A DNA stretch of 39,481 nucleotides from Oscillospiraceae bacterium (GCA_015067935.1 SVLL01000011.1:1-39481); one strand, 5' to 3'. Shown: positions 32,616 to 39,481, counted from the first letter of the stretch. Notes: generated from the letters alone by a model not told the origin. A program made the numbers and translations.

Positions 32616-33149
32616 TTATGCGCTTAATTCCTTGAAGAGTGCCAGAAATTCCTCTTCACATTGGGTGAAGCCGGTAAAAGAGAATTCCGGCTGGGATTGC
32701 AGATCCGGGACAGCTGCAAAAATGCTCTCGCCCATCAGGTTGATAAATTCGTGGGCGAGGATGGCGTCATCAATCTCGAAAATCTGGTCGTATTCCGTGG
32801 GGGAGAGAGGCTGATCCAAAAATTTTCCCCAGATGCAATTCTGCAGAGGTTCCTCAATTTCCAGATATTTCGGCAGCTCCGCCTTGACGGGGCGGGTCAC
32901 ATCGGAAAGATACGCCTCACTGGCATCGTGGAGCAAGCAGGCCAGCTGCACACGGGGGCTGTAGCTCCGGGCAATGGCCTCCCGGGCGCAGTTGATGCTG
33001 TGCTGTCCCACAGAGTAAAAGGTTTTGAAGTGACCGTTTGCCCGACAGAGCATAGAAAGGGCGTGGGCAATGTCGGCGATATCGATCAGTGCAGGATTGG
33101 GATGCACCGGATCGAACATTTTCTTGGAGCAGGTCATAATTTCACTCAT
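32616..33149 (-). CDS. HD-domain phosphohydrolase (YfbR-like)
   Basis: 177 residues. HD-superfamily metal ligands are visible: FYSVGQHSINCAR (first His), ACLLHDASEAYLSDVTRPVK (HD pair near residue 73), and a later Asp in FEIDDAILAHEF. The order and size fit the YfbR/5'-deoxynucleotidase-like HD group that dephosphorylates nucleotides; the exact substrate is not shown. The start at 33149 is supported by a promoter whose transcript begins just upstream; the frame stays open further back but lies before that promoter. The ribosome site is weak (GGTGA). Confidence 0.87.
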   Translation of the reverse strand: MSEIMTCSKKMFDPVHPNPALIDIADIAHALSMLCRANGHFKTFYSVGQHSINCAREAIARSYSPRVQLACLLHDASEAYLSDVTRPVKAELPKYLEIEEPLQNCIWGKFLDQPLSPTEYDQIFEIDDAILAHEFINLMGESIFAAVPDLQSQPEFSFTGFTQCEEEFLALFKELSA

Positions 33150-33183
33150 TGGTGTCACCGTCTTTCGCAGTATTTCTATACCC

Positions 33184-33213
33184 ATTATACTCCAAAACAT
33201 AGCATCATTGCAA
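33184..33213 (-). promoter_or_regulatory. Promoter of HD phosphohydrolase gene
   Basis: Minus-strand TTGCAA (33208-33213), 18-bp spacer, TATAAT (33184-33189). Confidence 0.62.
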
Positions 33214-33230
33214 GTGTTGTTTTGTGTAGC

Positions 33231-33258
33231 AAAAAGCCTCCCCGATGGGGAGGCGGTT
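33231..33258 (-). terminator. Terminator of LytTR/DUF3021 operon
   Basis: GCCTCCCC-GAT-GGGGAGGC with a minus-strand TTTTT (33231-33235), just past the DUF3021 stop codon. Confidence 0.83.
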
Positions 33259-33259
33259 T

Positions 33260-33685
33260 TTATTGCTTGTCGTGGAGTTGCCGGGTGAGCTTTTTGGCGC
33301 GAGCTTTGTTGAAGGCATAGATGAATACCCATATCACGGCATAGCCTCCTGCAAAGATGGCGGTGAAGATCAGAATGGGCATCAGCTGACGCTCCAGCCA
33401 GCCGTTGAGCAGGTATGTGAAAATGTAGGCAATATACAGTGCACCGCCGTGGAGCAGGATCATCGTGGGCAGGGGCAGCTGCTCCTGCTGATAGATGGCG
33501 GTCATTCCGGCCGCAATAAAGGCCAGCAGGGTGATGGACAGAATGCCCGTACAGACCTCACCGGGGGAGAGAGCCTCTACGGCACCCACAGCACCAAGAG
33601 TGCCATAGATCACGGCAAGCACCATTGGTCCTCCGGCTGCGCAAACAAGACCCCGGAGCAAAAATTCTTTCCCAAATTTCTTCAT
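33260..33685 (-). CDS. DUF3021 family membrane protein
   Basis: 141 residues with four membrane spans. The layout (LLRGLVCAAGGPMVLAVIYG first span, then EVCTGILSITLLAFIAAGMTAIYQ) and, above all, the position directly after a stand-alone LytTR regulator identify it as DUF3021, the usual membrane partner of such regulators. The partner is thought to inhibit or sense for the regulator; this is known only by analogy with related two-gene systems. The ATG overlaps the LytTR stop (ATGA). Confidence 0.88.
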   Translation of the reverse strand: MKKFGKEFLLRGLVCAAGGPMVLAVIYGTLGAVGAVEALSPGEVCTGILSITLLAFIAAGMTAIYQQEQLPLPTMILLHGGALYIAYIFTYLLNGWLERQLMPILIFTAIFAGGYAVIWVFIYAFNKARAKKLTRQLHDKQ

Positions 33686-34119
33686 TTGTTTTCAAACCTC
33701 CTTTTAATTTGTGCGAAGCACCGCCGGGATACATATTCCCGGTAACCGCATTTGAATACGGCATCCACCGCACCGCTGTAGGTCACTGCAAAGCGGTCAA
33801 GCCGCTTTTCGTTTGCCAGCGTACTTTTGTTGATACGGATGAAAGACGGCGGCAAGCTGCCTTCCAGCTCGTACAGCCGTTGCTTTAAACGGTAGCGGCG
33901 GTTTTTGAAATCGATGGCGTAGGTTTTACCGTCCAAAACGGTGATGCACTCTATTTCTGAGATGGAGAGCATCTTAATGTCGTCCTCGGTGTAGCCGGGG
34001 ATGCGGTCCGTGTGTCTGGAGAGCAGTGCTTCAATCTCATCCACCAGCGCGGTGCGCTCCCGGACGGTCACCACGATTTCCTCATCCTTTTCCGTGTCTA
34101 TGATTAGCTTGAATTTCAT
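33682..34119 (-). CDS. LytTR-family DNA-binding regulator
   Basis: 145 residues. There is no receiver domain, so it is not a classical response regulator. The N-terminal ~55 residues are a short alpha/beta region; the LytTR DNA-binding domain follows (ISEIECITVLDGKTYAIDF, RLYELEGSLPPSFIRINKSTLAN, YREYVSRRCF). GGAGGTGA lies 6 bp before ATG 34119, and TATAAT is at 34139-34144. LytTR regulators usually control their own operon; a perfect inverted repeat at 34169-34190 upstream may be related. Confidence 0.88.
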   Translation of the reverse strand: MKFKLIIDTEKDEEIVVTVRERTALVDEIEALLSRHTDRIPGYTEDDIKMLSISEIECITVLDGKTYAIDFKNRRYRLKQRLYELEGSLPPSFIRINKSTLANEKRLDRFAVTYSGAVDAVFKCGYREYVSRRCFAQIKRRFENK

Positions 34120-34168
34120 TGGGTCACCTCCGAGAGTAATTATAGCACAGCAAATAAAAAAATGTTGC

Positions 34169-34190
34169 AAAATACCACAAGCGGTATTTT
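34169..34190. promoter_or_regulatory. Inverted repeat upstream of the LytTR operon
   Basis: AAAATACC-ACAAGC-GGTATTTT, perfect 8-bp arms, between the divergent LytTR operon and the RNA array. A candidate operator; a weak terminator is the alternative. Confidence 0.45.
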
Positions 34191-34267
34191 AAAAGGGTTA
34201 AACGGCAGCAGAAAAAATTTTCGAAAAAAAGTTTTGATGATGCGAAAAAGAGAAACAAACCCGGTTT

Positions 34268-34273
34268 TATATT
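34268..34273 (+). promoter_or_regulatory. Possible -10 box of the RNA array
   Basis: TATATT whose end is 6 bp before the first base of the first structured element, exactly where transcription would begin. No good -35 hexamer is present. Confidence 0.4.
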
Positions 34274-34278
34274 ACGAA

Positions 34279-34338
34279 AGATGCGTACAGCAACTTATGG
34301 ATCTGACATTTAATCAGCTTACCGGAAAAAGCGCATCT
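34279..34338 (+). ncRNA. Structured RNA element S1 (Y-RNA-like candidate)
   Basis: 60-nt element: terminal stem AGATGCG/CGCATCT, then TACAGCAAC after the 5' arm, an internal CTGA/TCAG hairpin with loop CATTTAA, and TTGTT after the closing arm. It is nearly identical (two substitutions) to S2 at 34436-34495. No start codon with a ribosome site lies inside. The compensated stem differences from the L elements support a folded RNA. Confidence 0.6.
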
Positions 34339-34344
34339 TGTTAA

Positions 34345-34423
34345 AGGCACATACAGCAGCATACATCGATCCGGTGCCATTCTGCGGTAACACATAGCTT
34401 GTTTCCTTTCGGGGAATGTGCCT
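34345..34423 (+). ncRNA. Structured RNA element L1 (Y-RNA-like candidate)
   Basis: 79-nt element: terminal stem AGGCACAT/ATGTGCCT, TACAGCA after the 5' arm, an ATCCG...TGCGG internal pairing, a 3' hairpin TTTCC/GGGAA, and TTGTTT at the end. It shares its ends and 3' hairpin with L2 but has a different core. It lies 6 nt after S1. Confidence 0.6.
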
Positions 34424-34435
34424 TGTTTACAATAA

Positions 34436-34495
34436 AGATGCGTACAGCAACTTGTGGATCTGACATTTAATCAGCTTACCGGAAAAGGCGCATCT
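34436..34495 (+). ncRNA. Structured RNA element S2 (Y-RNA-like candidate)
   Basis: 60-nt near-copy of S1, starting 157 bp further on. Both differences (A to G in the loop region, A to G beside the closing stem) leave the terminal stem intact. Confidence 0.6.
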
Positions 34496-34502
34496 TGTTA
34501 AA

Positions 34503-34593
34503 AGGCACATACAGCAATGTGACTATGAAGACATCAAAAAGATGAAATCCGCCTTGTGCGGGAGTGGTTTCCTCCTGAGTGGGGAGTGTGCCT
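34503..34593 (+). ncRNA. Structured RNA element L2 (Y-RNA-like candidate) with terminator-like tail
   Basis: 91-nt element: terminal stem AGGCACA/TGTGCCT, TACAGCA after the 5' arm, CATC/GATG and CCGC/GCGG inner hairpins, and a 3' CTCC/GGGG hairpin. The closing arm is followed by TTGTTTTTT, so this last element may also end the transcript before the DUF2828 gene, which starts 38 bp later. Confidence 0.62.
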
Positions 34594-34630
34594 TGTTTTT
34601 TAACTTTTACGATCCTAAGGAGGGATTTTT

Positions 34631-36088
34631 ATGTTGGAATATATGAAAATGGAAGCAAACCATACCTACACGGAAAACGGTGCTGTTACCCATGCAACTA
34701 CCTACAGTGATTGCCTTGATCTGTTTGCAACCGTCGGTGCGCTGCGCAGAGCCGATGGGCAGGAGATTGTGAAGCGGTTTGTTCGGGCATTTACCGAAAA
34801 TCCTGACTTGGCGATGAAGACGATTTTCTTCGCCCGTGATGTGCGCGGCGGTCTGGGTGAGCGGAAGGTGTTTCGGGTTTGTATGCAGTGGTTGGCGCAC
34901 AATGCCTCTGGTACCGTCAGAAAGAATCTTCCCTATGTGGCGGAGTATGGCCGTTGGGACGACCTGCTGTGCCTGCTGGGAACCCCCTGCGAGCAGGATG
35001 CTCTGCAGCTGATTCAAAAGCAACTGGCATCCGACCTTGAAGCTATGGATACGGGGGAAGCGGTCAGCCTGCTGGCAAAGTGGCTGCCTTCCGTAAATGC
35101 CTCCAATGCGCAGACGGTGGCTTATGCCAAGCGCATTGCCCGTTTCCTCGGTATGACCGATGCGGCATACCGCAAGACGCTGGTGAAGCTGCGCAAGCAT
35201 ATCCGCATTTTGGAGAATAACCTGCGCCAAAAGGACTATACCTTTGACTATGCAAAGCAGCCGTCCAAGGCGATGTTCAAGTACCGCAAGGCGTTCCAGC
35301 GCAATGACGGGGAGCGTTACAGCGATTATCTGGGGAAGGTCGCCCGAGGAGAAGCAAAACTGCACACCGGCACGCTGACACCCTATGAGATTATCACACC
35401 GCTCCTTCAGAGATATGTCGATGAGCAGGAGGCTTTCGCCATCGACGGGACTTGGAACGCATTGGAGGACTTCACCGGGGATGAAAATGCTCTGGTGGTC
35501 ATCGACGGTTCCGGCTCTATGTATGGCGGCGGCAATCCCATGCCGGCAACTGTGGCCCTTTCTCTTGGCATTTATTTTGCCGAGCGGAATACGGGAGCCT
35601 TCCGCAACCACTTTATTACCTTCTCCACAAGGCCCCGGCTGGTGGAAATCAAGGGGCAGACCATTGCGGACAAGGTGCGCTACTGCGCCGGCTTTAACGA
35701 GGTTGCAAATACCAACATCCAGAAGGTTTTTGAGCTGATTCTCGCCACCGCAGTGAAGCATAAGGTGCCTCAGAATGAGATGCCTTCCACGCTGTACATC
35801 ATCTCCGATATGGAGTTTGACTGGTGTACCGAGAATGCGGAGCTTACCAATTTCGAGTATGCAAAGGGCATCTTTGCCGATGCCGGCTACCAGCTTCCTC
35901 GGGTGGTATTCTGGAATGTGGATAGCCGTAATGCCCAGCAGCCCGTGACGCAGAACGAGCAGGGTGTTGCGCTGGTCAGTGGCTGCACTCCGAGAATATT
36001 CAATATGCTCAAGAGCGGTATGATGTCGCCTCTTGGTTATATGCTGGAGATTCTCGGCGCAGAGCGATACAAGAACATCGCGGCATAA
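34631..36088 (+). CDS. DUF2828 protein: TROVE-like module plus vWA domain (Ro60-like)
   Basis: 485 residues. The N-terminal part (~25-260) has the DUF2828/TROVE-like pattern: DCLDLFATVGALRRADGQE, MKTIFFARDVRGGLGERK, LPYVAEYGRWDDLLCLLGT, SLLAKWLPSVNASN and KQPSKAMFKYRKAFQRNDGE, expected to form a HEAT-like ring. The C-terminal part (~283-485) is a von Willebrand A domain with an intact metal site: DGSGS (292-296), a Thr near 361 and Asp393 in ISDME. Ro60 has this same ring-plus-vWA design and holds misfolded RNA and Y RNAs. RNA binding here is inferred. AAGGAGG lies 6 bp before the ATG. The four structured RNA elements directly upstream suggest a ribonucleoprotein. Confidence 0.8.
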   Translation: MLEYMKMEANHTYTENGAVTHATTYSDCLDLFATVGALRRADGQEIVKRFVRAFTENPDLAMKTIFFARDVRGGLGERKVFRVCMQWLAHNASGTVRKNLPYVAEYGRWDDLLCLLGTPCEQDALQLIQKQLASDLEAMDTGEAVSLLAKWLPSVNASNAQTVAYAKRIARFLGMTDAAYRKTLVKLRKHIRILENNLRQKDYTFDYAKQPSKAMFKYRKAFQRNDGERYSDYLGKVARGEAKLHTGTLTPYEIITPLLQRYVDEQEAFAIDGTWNALEDFTGDENALVVIDGSGSMYGGGNPMPATVALSLGIYFAERNTGAFRNHFITFSTRPRLVEIKGQTIADKVRYCAGFNEVANTNIQKVFELILATAVKHKVPQNEMPSTLYIISDMEFDWCTENAELTNFEYAKGIFADAGYQLPRVVFWNVDSRNAQQPVTQNEQGVALVSGCTPRIFNMLKSGMMSPLGYMLEILGAERYKNIAA

Positions 36089-36100
36089 TACTTGAAAAGA

Positions 36101-36136
36101 CAGGCAGCACCTTACAGTGCTGCCTGCTTTTTTTTT
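36101..36136 (+). terminator. Terminator of DUF2828 gene
   Basis: Perfect 10-bp stem CAGGCAGCAC / GTGCTGCCTG around CTTACA, followed by nine T residues. Confidence 0.9.
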
Positions 36137-36157
36137 GAAAATTTAACCACAAGTTTA

Positions 36158-36186
36158 ATGACAAATCCGAAAAACTGTGCTATAGT
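36158..36186 (+). promoter_or_regulatory. Promoter of 44-residue ORF
   Basis: ATGACA (36158-36163), 17-bp spacer, TATAGT (36181-36186), 46 bp upstream of the small start codon. Confidence 0.62.
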
Positions 36187-36231
36187 ACCCCCGGAAAGAC
36201 AAAAACTACTTTTACAGAAAGGAAAGCAATC

Positions 36232-36366
36232 ATGAGCAACATCAATTTTGCATTGTTCTATATGCGCGAATCTGAAGCCGGCTTCCGTTGCGAAGAATAT
36301 GGCTTTGCGAAGCACGCTCATTTTCAGGATAAGCAGAATCGGTGTGGTATGATTTTGGGGAGTTAA
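36232..36366 (+). CDS. Hypothetical 44-residue protein
   Basis: Begins MSNINFALFYMRESEAGFRC and ends CGMILGS, with Cys at about 20 and 38 and a polar, His/Lys-rich middle (EEYGFAKHAHFQDKQ). No membrane span or known family was recognised. AGAAAGGA lies about 9 bp before the ATG, a good promoter lies upstream and a strong terminator follows, so a translated small protein is likely. It sits between the DUF2828 gene and an XRE regulator; any functional link is unknown. Confidence 0.55.
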   Translation: MSNINFALFYMRESEAGFRCEEYGFAKHAHFQDKQNRCGMILGS

Positions 36367-36394
36367 TCCGGGTATCATCCTATCTGAATGGTAA

Positions 36395-36440
36395 AACGCC
36401 GCTTGTCTTGAGTGAGACAGGCGGCGTTGTTGCGTTTGTT
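36395..36440 (+). terminator. Terminator of 44-residue ORF
   Basis: 14-bp stem AACGCCGCTTGTCT / AGACAGGCGGCGTT (one G-T pair) around TGAGTG, followed by a T-rich GTTGCGTTTGTTT. Confidence 0.72.
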
Positions 36441-36475
36441 TATAGACAGCACATTCAGAATAGGAGGTATTAGAG

Positions 36476-36706
36476 ATGATATTACCCACCATTGATATGG
36501 CACGGACCGGTGCCAATATAGTTGCACTTCGGAAGGCGGCAGGCCTTACTGTTCATGATCTGCAGATGGTTTTCGGCTTCAATTCGCCGCAAGCGATCTA
36601 CAAGTGGCAAAATGGTACAGCCCTGCCCACAGTGGATAATCTGGTTATTCTTGCGGTACTGTTTCATGTCCGCGTTGATGATATTCTTGTCATAAAGCAA
36701 CCCTGA
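36476..36706 (+). CDS. XRE-family helix-turn-helix regulator
   Basis: 76 residues, almost entirely one HTH_3 domain: NIVALRKAAGLTVHDLQMVFG, then the recognition helix NSPQAIYKWQNGTALPTVDNL and the closing VLFHVRVDDILV. The WQNG motif is typical of small clostridial XRE regulators. AGGAGGT lies 6 bp before the ATG. No sensor domain, so it is probably controlled by its level or by a partner. Targets unknown; no clear operator or toxin gene is seen beside it. Confidence 0.88.
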   Translation: MILPTIDMARTGANIVALRKAAGLTVHDLQMVFGFNSPQAIYKWQNGTALPTVDNLVILAVLFHVRVDDILVIKQP

Positions 36707-36741
36707 TGCAACTATATGGCTGGGACTGTAATTCGCAGCTT

Positions 36742-36779
36742 AAAAAGAAAACCGCCGATACGCAAACGAGTATCGGCGG
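36742..36779. terminator. Terminator between XRE and LRR genes
   Basis: Stem CCGCCGATAC / GTATCGGCGG around GCAAACGA, T run on the minus strand (GGTTTTCTTTTT) and a shorter one on the plus strand; serves the LRR gene and probably also the XRE gene. Confidence 0.75.
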
Positions 36780-36788
36780 CGTTGATTT

Positions 36789-39119
36789 TTACTTTCTCTT
36801 TTTTATCAGTACGACGGCTGTACCGCCTGCAATAATCACCACAGCGGCTATGATCAGGATAATGACAACACTGTCTGTGCCACCATTCTGGTCCGCAGGA
36901 ATGATCTGGACGGGTTGGGAGTCCGGTTGGGGAGTGGGCTGCGTCGTGGGAGCAGCAAGCTGACGCTGTTCCTTTTCCCCACAGCGGGTGCAGATCCGTT
37001 CTTCTCCATTTTCCACTGCAGTCCACTGGGTGAAGCTGTGACCGGTGGCGGGGATGACCTGTGGGGCAACCAAAATCGCATCACAGTTGGAGCATTTCTT
37101 TCCCTCGGTCAGGCCAACATGGGTGCAGGTGGGCTCTTGAGCGGGGAGCAGCTGCTCTGTGTGGCTGGGGCAGAACTTGTTGCCGCAGACATCACAGATG
37201 AAATCGTTATTCTTGTCTGTATGGGTCTTCATAGGGATTTCCTTAGTGTCCTGCTTGCCGCAGGTCTGGCAATCCCGACACTCTTTTCCAGCGTGCTCAA
37301 AGGTGGCTTCCTCCGCAACATACCAGGCTCCGTATGCGTGGCCAAAGGCCCTCACTGGATTGGTATGGCGAATTTCATTGCAGCGTGTGCAGGTATAGGC
37401 TGTATAGCCGGCTTTATCGCAGGTGGCTGGAACCACGGTAACATGCAATTCATATCCGGTACAGTTGAAATGAACCGTTTTCCTATGCAGGGCAAGGGAA
37501 TCGACCGGATCGTAATAGATGCTGTTCCACTGATCCTCTGTGCCCTTGAACAACACATGCCATACATTGTAAAATGCCTCGATACCGATAGTCCTGACAC
37601 TGGCGGGCAGAATGACCATCTTGTAATTCTGGGTTTGGTAAAAGGCCCGTTTTCCTACTGTGGTCAGACGGTCCTGAAAACGTACAGTGGCCAGCTTCAA
37701 ACAAAACTCAAAAGCACTTTCCCCAATGGTTTGCAGACCTTTGCCAAAATGGAGATTGTCCAATTCTTTGCAATAGTAGAAGGCTTTCCGCTGGATGAGT
37801 GTGAGACTGTCCGGAAATGTGACCTGCTTGAGATTCTGACAGTATGTAAATGCCTCGGAACCAATGGTCGTCACACCCTTGCCAATGGTAACCTTAGCCA
37901 GTGATGCGCAGTTTTCAAAAGCATTTTTCTCAATGGTTTTTGCATTTCCGGGGATGGTGATGGCGGTTAGACTGCTGCAGCCGCTGAATAACTGCTGGCT
38001 GATCTGAAGCAGCCCGGCTCCCAGTTGCACATCGGTGAGCGCAGTGCAATTTTGAAAAGCGGCAGCACCAAGTGTGGTGACATTGTCAGGAATGGTGATC
38101 TGCTGCAGCGAAGTGCATTTGGAAAAAGCAGAACTGCCAATGTTGAGTACCTTGGGGCCAATTTTTACATTGGTCAAACCGGTACAGCCTGTAAAAGCTC
38201 CATTGCCAACGCTGACTACATTTGGACCGATTTCTATTCCGGTCAAACCAGTGCAGCCTGCAAAAGCACCGCCTTTGATCTCTGTCAGTTGCTCCGGAAG
38301 GGCGATGCTTGTCAGATTGCGGCAACCACTGAACGCGCTTGAGGAAATTACAGTAAGACTGCGGGGAAGTGTTACACTTGAAAAATTACAGCCCGCAAAT
38401 GCACCGGTGGGAAGCTCTGTGATCCCCTCCGGAATGACCAGTTGTGTAACGGGTGTATTATTAAAGTGCAAGGTTATATCGCTGCCCATCGGCATAACGC
38501 CGGTGGCGATTTTAAGCCAGGAATCCAGGTCGCTGACATATAGGTTTCTTGCAGTTTCAGAGGTGGCCCAAAACGCTCCCTCATCAACAAATGTTACAGT
38601 TTCAGGAATGGTGATGTCAGTTAAGGCAGCACACTTTTCAAAGGCGTTTTTGCCGATTGTGGTCACGCTCTTGGGAATGTCAATTTCAATCAACCCGGAG
38701 CAGAGACGGAAGGTTTTTTCTTCAATGACGGTCAGACCTGCCGGGAGTTTGACTGTTTCCAGTCTCTCGCATTCTTCAAAAGCGGATTTGCCGATGAATG
38801 TCACGGAGTCGGAAATCATAACCTTTTTGAGCATTGTGTATCCCCTGAAGGCAGATTTGGGCAGGGAAGTGATACCGTTTTCGATGATGACGGTTTTGAT
38901 TTGATATTTCTGTGCGAACCAGGGGGCGGATAGAGTAGAAGGAATGTCACCGGTGCCGGAAATGGTCAAAGTACCGCTGTCGTCCAGAGTCCATGTGATG
39001 CTGTCCCCAAATGTTCCGCTGGAGATTACTTCGGCCTGGGCTTTGGTCGGAATAAGACTCAGGAATAGGATGCATAACGCAATTGTGAAAACCATCGCCC
39101 AAATATGTGTTCTTTTCAT
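36789..39119 (-). CDS. BspA-type leucine-rich repeat surface protein
   Basis: 776 residues. A signal peptide (~1-29, ending AQA) leads to ~500 residues of LRR_5 repeats of ~23 residues with the pattern IPxxVTxIGxxAFxxCxxL; more than fifteen copies are seen, such as LKKVMISDSVTFIGKSAFEE. Around residues 550-710 are five CxxC pairs (CTRCNE, CQTCGKQ, CDVCGN, CSNCDA, CTRCGE), likely small zinc ribbons or structural knuckles. A Thr/Pro/Gln linker and a C-terminal span (~748-770) ending KKRK anchor it in the membrane; no LPXTG. A role in adhesion or surface binding is inferred from the BspA family. AAGGAG precedes the ATG. Confidence 0.9.
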   Translation of the reverse strand: MKRTHIWAMVFTIALCILFLSLIPTKAQAEVISSGTFGDSITWTLDDSGTLTISGTGDIPSTLSAPWFAQKYQIKTVIIENGITSLPKSAFRGYTMLKKVMISDSVTFIGKSAFEECERLETVKLPAGLTVIEEKTFRLCSGLIEIDIPKSVTTIGKNAFEKCAALTDITIPETVTFVDEGAFWATSETARNLYVSDLDSWLKIATGVMPMGSDITLHFNNTPVTQLVIPEGITELPTGAFAGCNFSSVTLPRSLTVISSSAFSGCRNLTSIALPEQLTEIKGGAFAGCTGLTGIEIGPNVVSVGNGAFTGCTGLTNVKIGPKVLNIGSSAFSKCTSLQQITIPDNVTTLGAAAFQNCTALTDVQLGAGLLQISQQLFSGCSSLTAITIPGNAKTIEKNAFENCASLAKVTIGKGVTTIGSEAFTYCQNLKQVTFPDSLTLIQRKAFYYCKELDNLHFGKGLQTIGESAFEFCLKLATVRFQDRLTTVGKRAFYQTQNYKMVILPASVRTIGIEAFYNVWHVLFKGTEDQWNSIYYDPVDSLALHRKTVHFNCTGYELHVTVVPATCDKAGYTAYTCTRCNEIRHTNPVRAFGHAYGAWYVAEEATFEHAGKECRDCQTCGKQDTKEIPMKTHTDKNNDFICDVCGNKFCPSHTEQLLPAQEPTCTHVGLTEGKKCSNCDAILVAPQVIPATGHSFTQWTAVENGEERICTRCGEKEQRQLAAPTTQPTPQPDSQPVQIIPADQNGGTDSVVIILIIAAVVIIAGGTAVVLIKKRK

Positions 39120-39481
39120 AAGAATCGCTCCTTCTTGTCGGAATTGGGAAACAGGATATAATTACCGCCTTACTATATATAACGATCCAACAAGGCAAAA
39201 ATGGACATCTTTTGGAAAATTTTTTTATTTTTTGCAGCGGAATTCGCCTATTACAGCCCGGCACATTGGGGACGGACCGCTGCGGTGGATTCGGCAAAAT
39301 GGGAAAAGGGAATGAGATTTTAATAGAATCCTCAAAATGGACGGTTTATGGTGCGGTGAAATGAACCGATGATCTCTTGAATGCCATCGATAGAGGAGTA
39401 AATTCCATTATTTTTTTCTAACTTTTTATGTCCCAAATAGTCCATTATTCCCCAATTATTTGGAAAAATTCAACGTGCAGA
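39120..39481. other. Gene-free region at right edge
   Basis: 362 bp without a supported gene. The left part holds the LRR gene's likely promoter: minus-strand TATAGT near 39171-39176, with a TTTTGC 17 bp upstream. A 7-bp inverted repeat CCAAATA / TATTTGG lies at 39433-39463 around a 17-bp loop. Nothing else was recognised; any gene to the right lies outside the window. Confidence 0.5.

Noticed and set aside
34279-34593. CRISPR array or integron attC array
   Set aside because: Only two element types with long, structured, non-uniform units; no short identical repeats with spacers, no cas or integrase genes. Junctions (TTGTTAA, TTGTTTAC) do not fit the attC core well.
36112-36516. 134-residue ORF antisense to the 44-residue gene
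   Set aside because: It covers two terminators and the XRE start, and has no ribosome site.

Overview
The window reads as a piece of chromosome from a low-to-mid GC, spore-forming Gram-positive bacterium, most likely an uncultured gut Clostridia of the Oscillospirales type. This is inferred from RNase J, a SpoIIQ-like M23 protein, strong AGGAGG ribosome sites, GTG and TTG starts, intrinsic terminators after most units, a BspA-type LRR surface protein and GC-rich intergenic repeats. No phage, transposase, integrase or CRISPR array was found.

Layout. 1-2.8 kb: the end of a type II topoisomerase A subunit, a YitT membrane protein, a lipoprotein with a degenerate transglutaminase fold, tRNA-Gly and a MazG-like pyrophosphohydrolase. 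2.8-4.5 kb: RNase J on the minus strand. 4.7-8.1 kb: a sugar ABC importer (binding protein, two permeases, a tiny membrane protein, no ATPase) that ends in a palindromic repeat. 8.3-10.3 kb: a DUF212 protein, tRNA-Asp followed by tandem copies of its own 3' tail, and an SdpR/SdpI-like pair with two operators. 10.3-14.3 kb: a polyamine importer potA-potB-potCD in which permease and binding protein are fused. 14.4-18 kb: a SpoIIQ-like protein, aspS and an unrecognised membrane protein. 18-25.7 kb: housekeeping genes trmL, pgk, tpiA, a lipase-like hydrolase, a Sua5-type tRNA t6A enzyme, coaE, an M18 aminopeptidase and a SEDS protein. 25.8-34.1 kb: small accessory units: a GNAT enzyme, a ferredoxin-domain aldo/keto reductase, a YwaF-like protein, a large unrecognised glycosidase-like protein, a WYL regulator, an HD hydrolase and a LytTR/DUF3021 pair. 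34.2-36.1 kb: a structured RNA array plus a Ro60-like DUF2828 protein. 36.2-39.1 kb: a 44-residue ORF, an XRE regulator and the LRR surface protein.

The most striking locus is 34.28-36.09 kb. Four tandem elements share the design 'terminal stem - UACAGCA - variable core - closing stem - UUGUU'. Four of the seven terminal base pairs differ between the two element types, and each change is compensated, which is good evidence for RNA structure. They lie directly upstream of a DUF2828 protein with a TROVE-like N-terminal region and a von Willebrand A domain with an intact MIDAS motif, the same overall design as Ro60. This looks like a Ro/Y-RNA-type ribonucleoprotein with an unfamiliar set of short RNAs. 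A second unusual locus is tRNA-Asp: its 3' end, CCA and terminator are repeated twice more downstream, each time joined to an 80-bp palindromic element.

All calls come from reading the sequence and translated frames. No database search or folding program was run, so family names rest on motif recognition.
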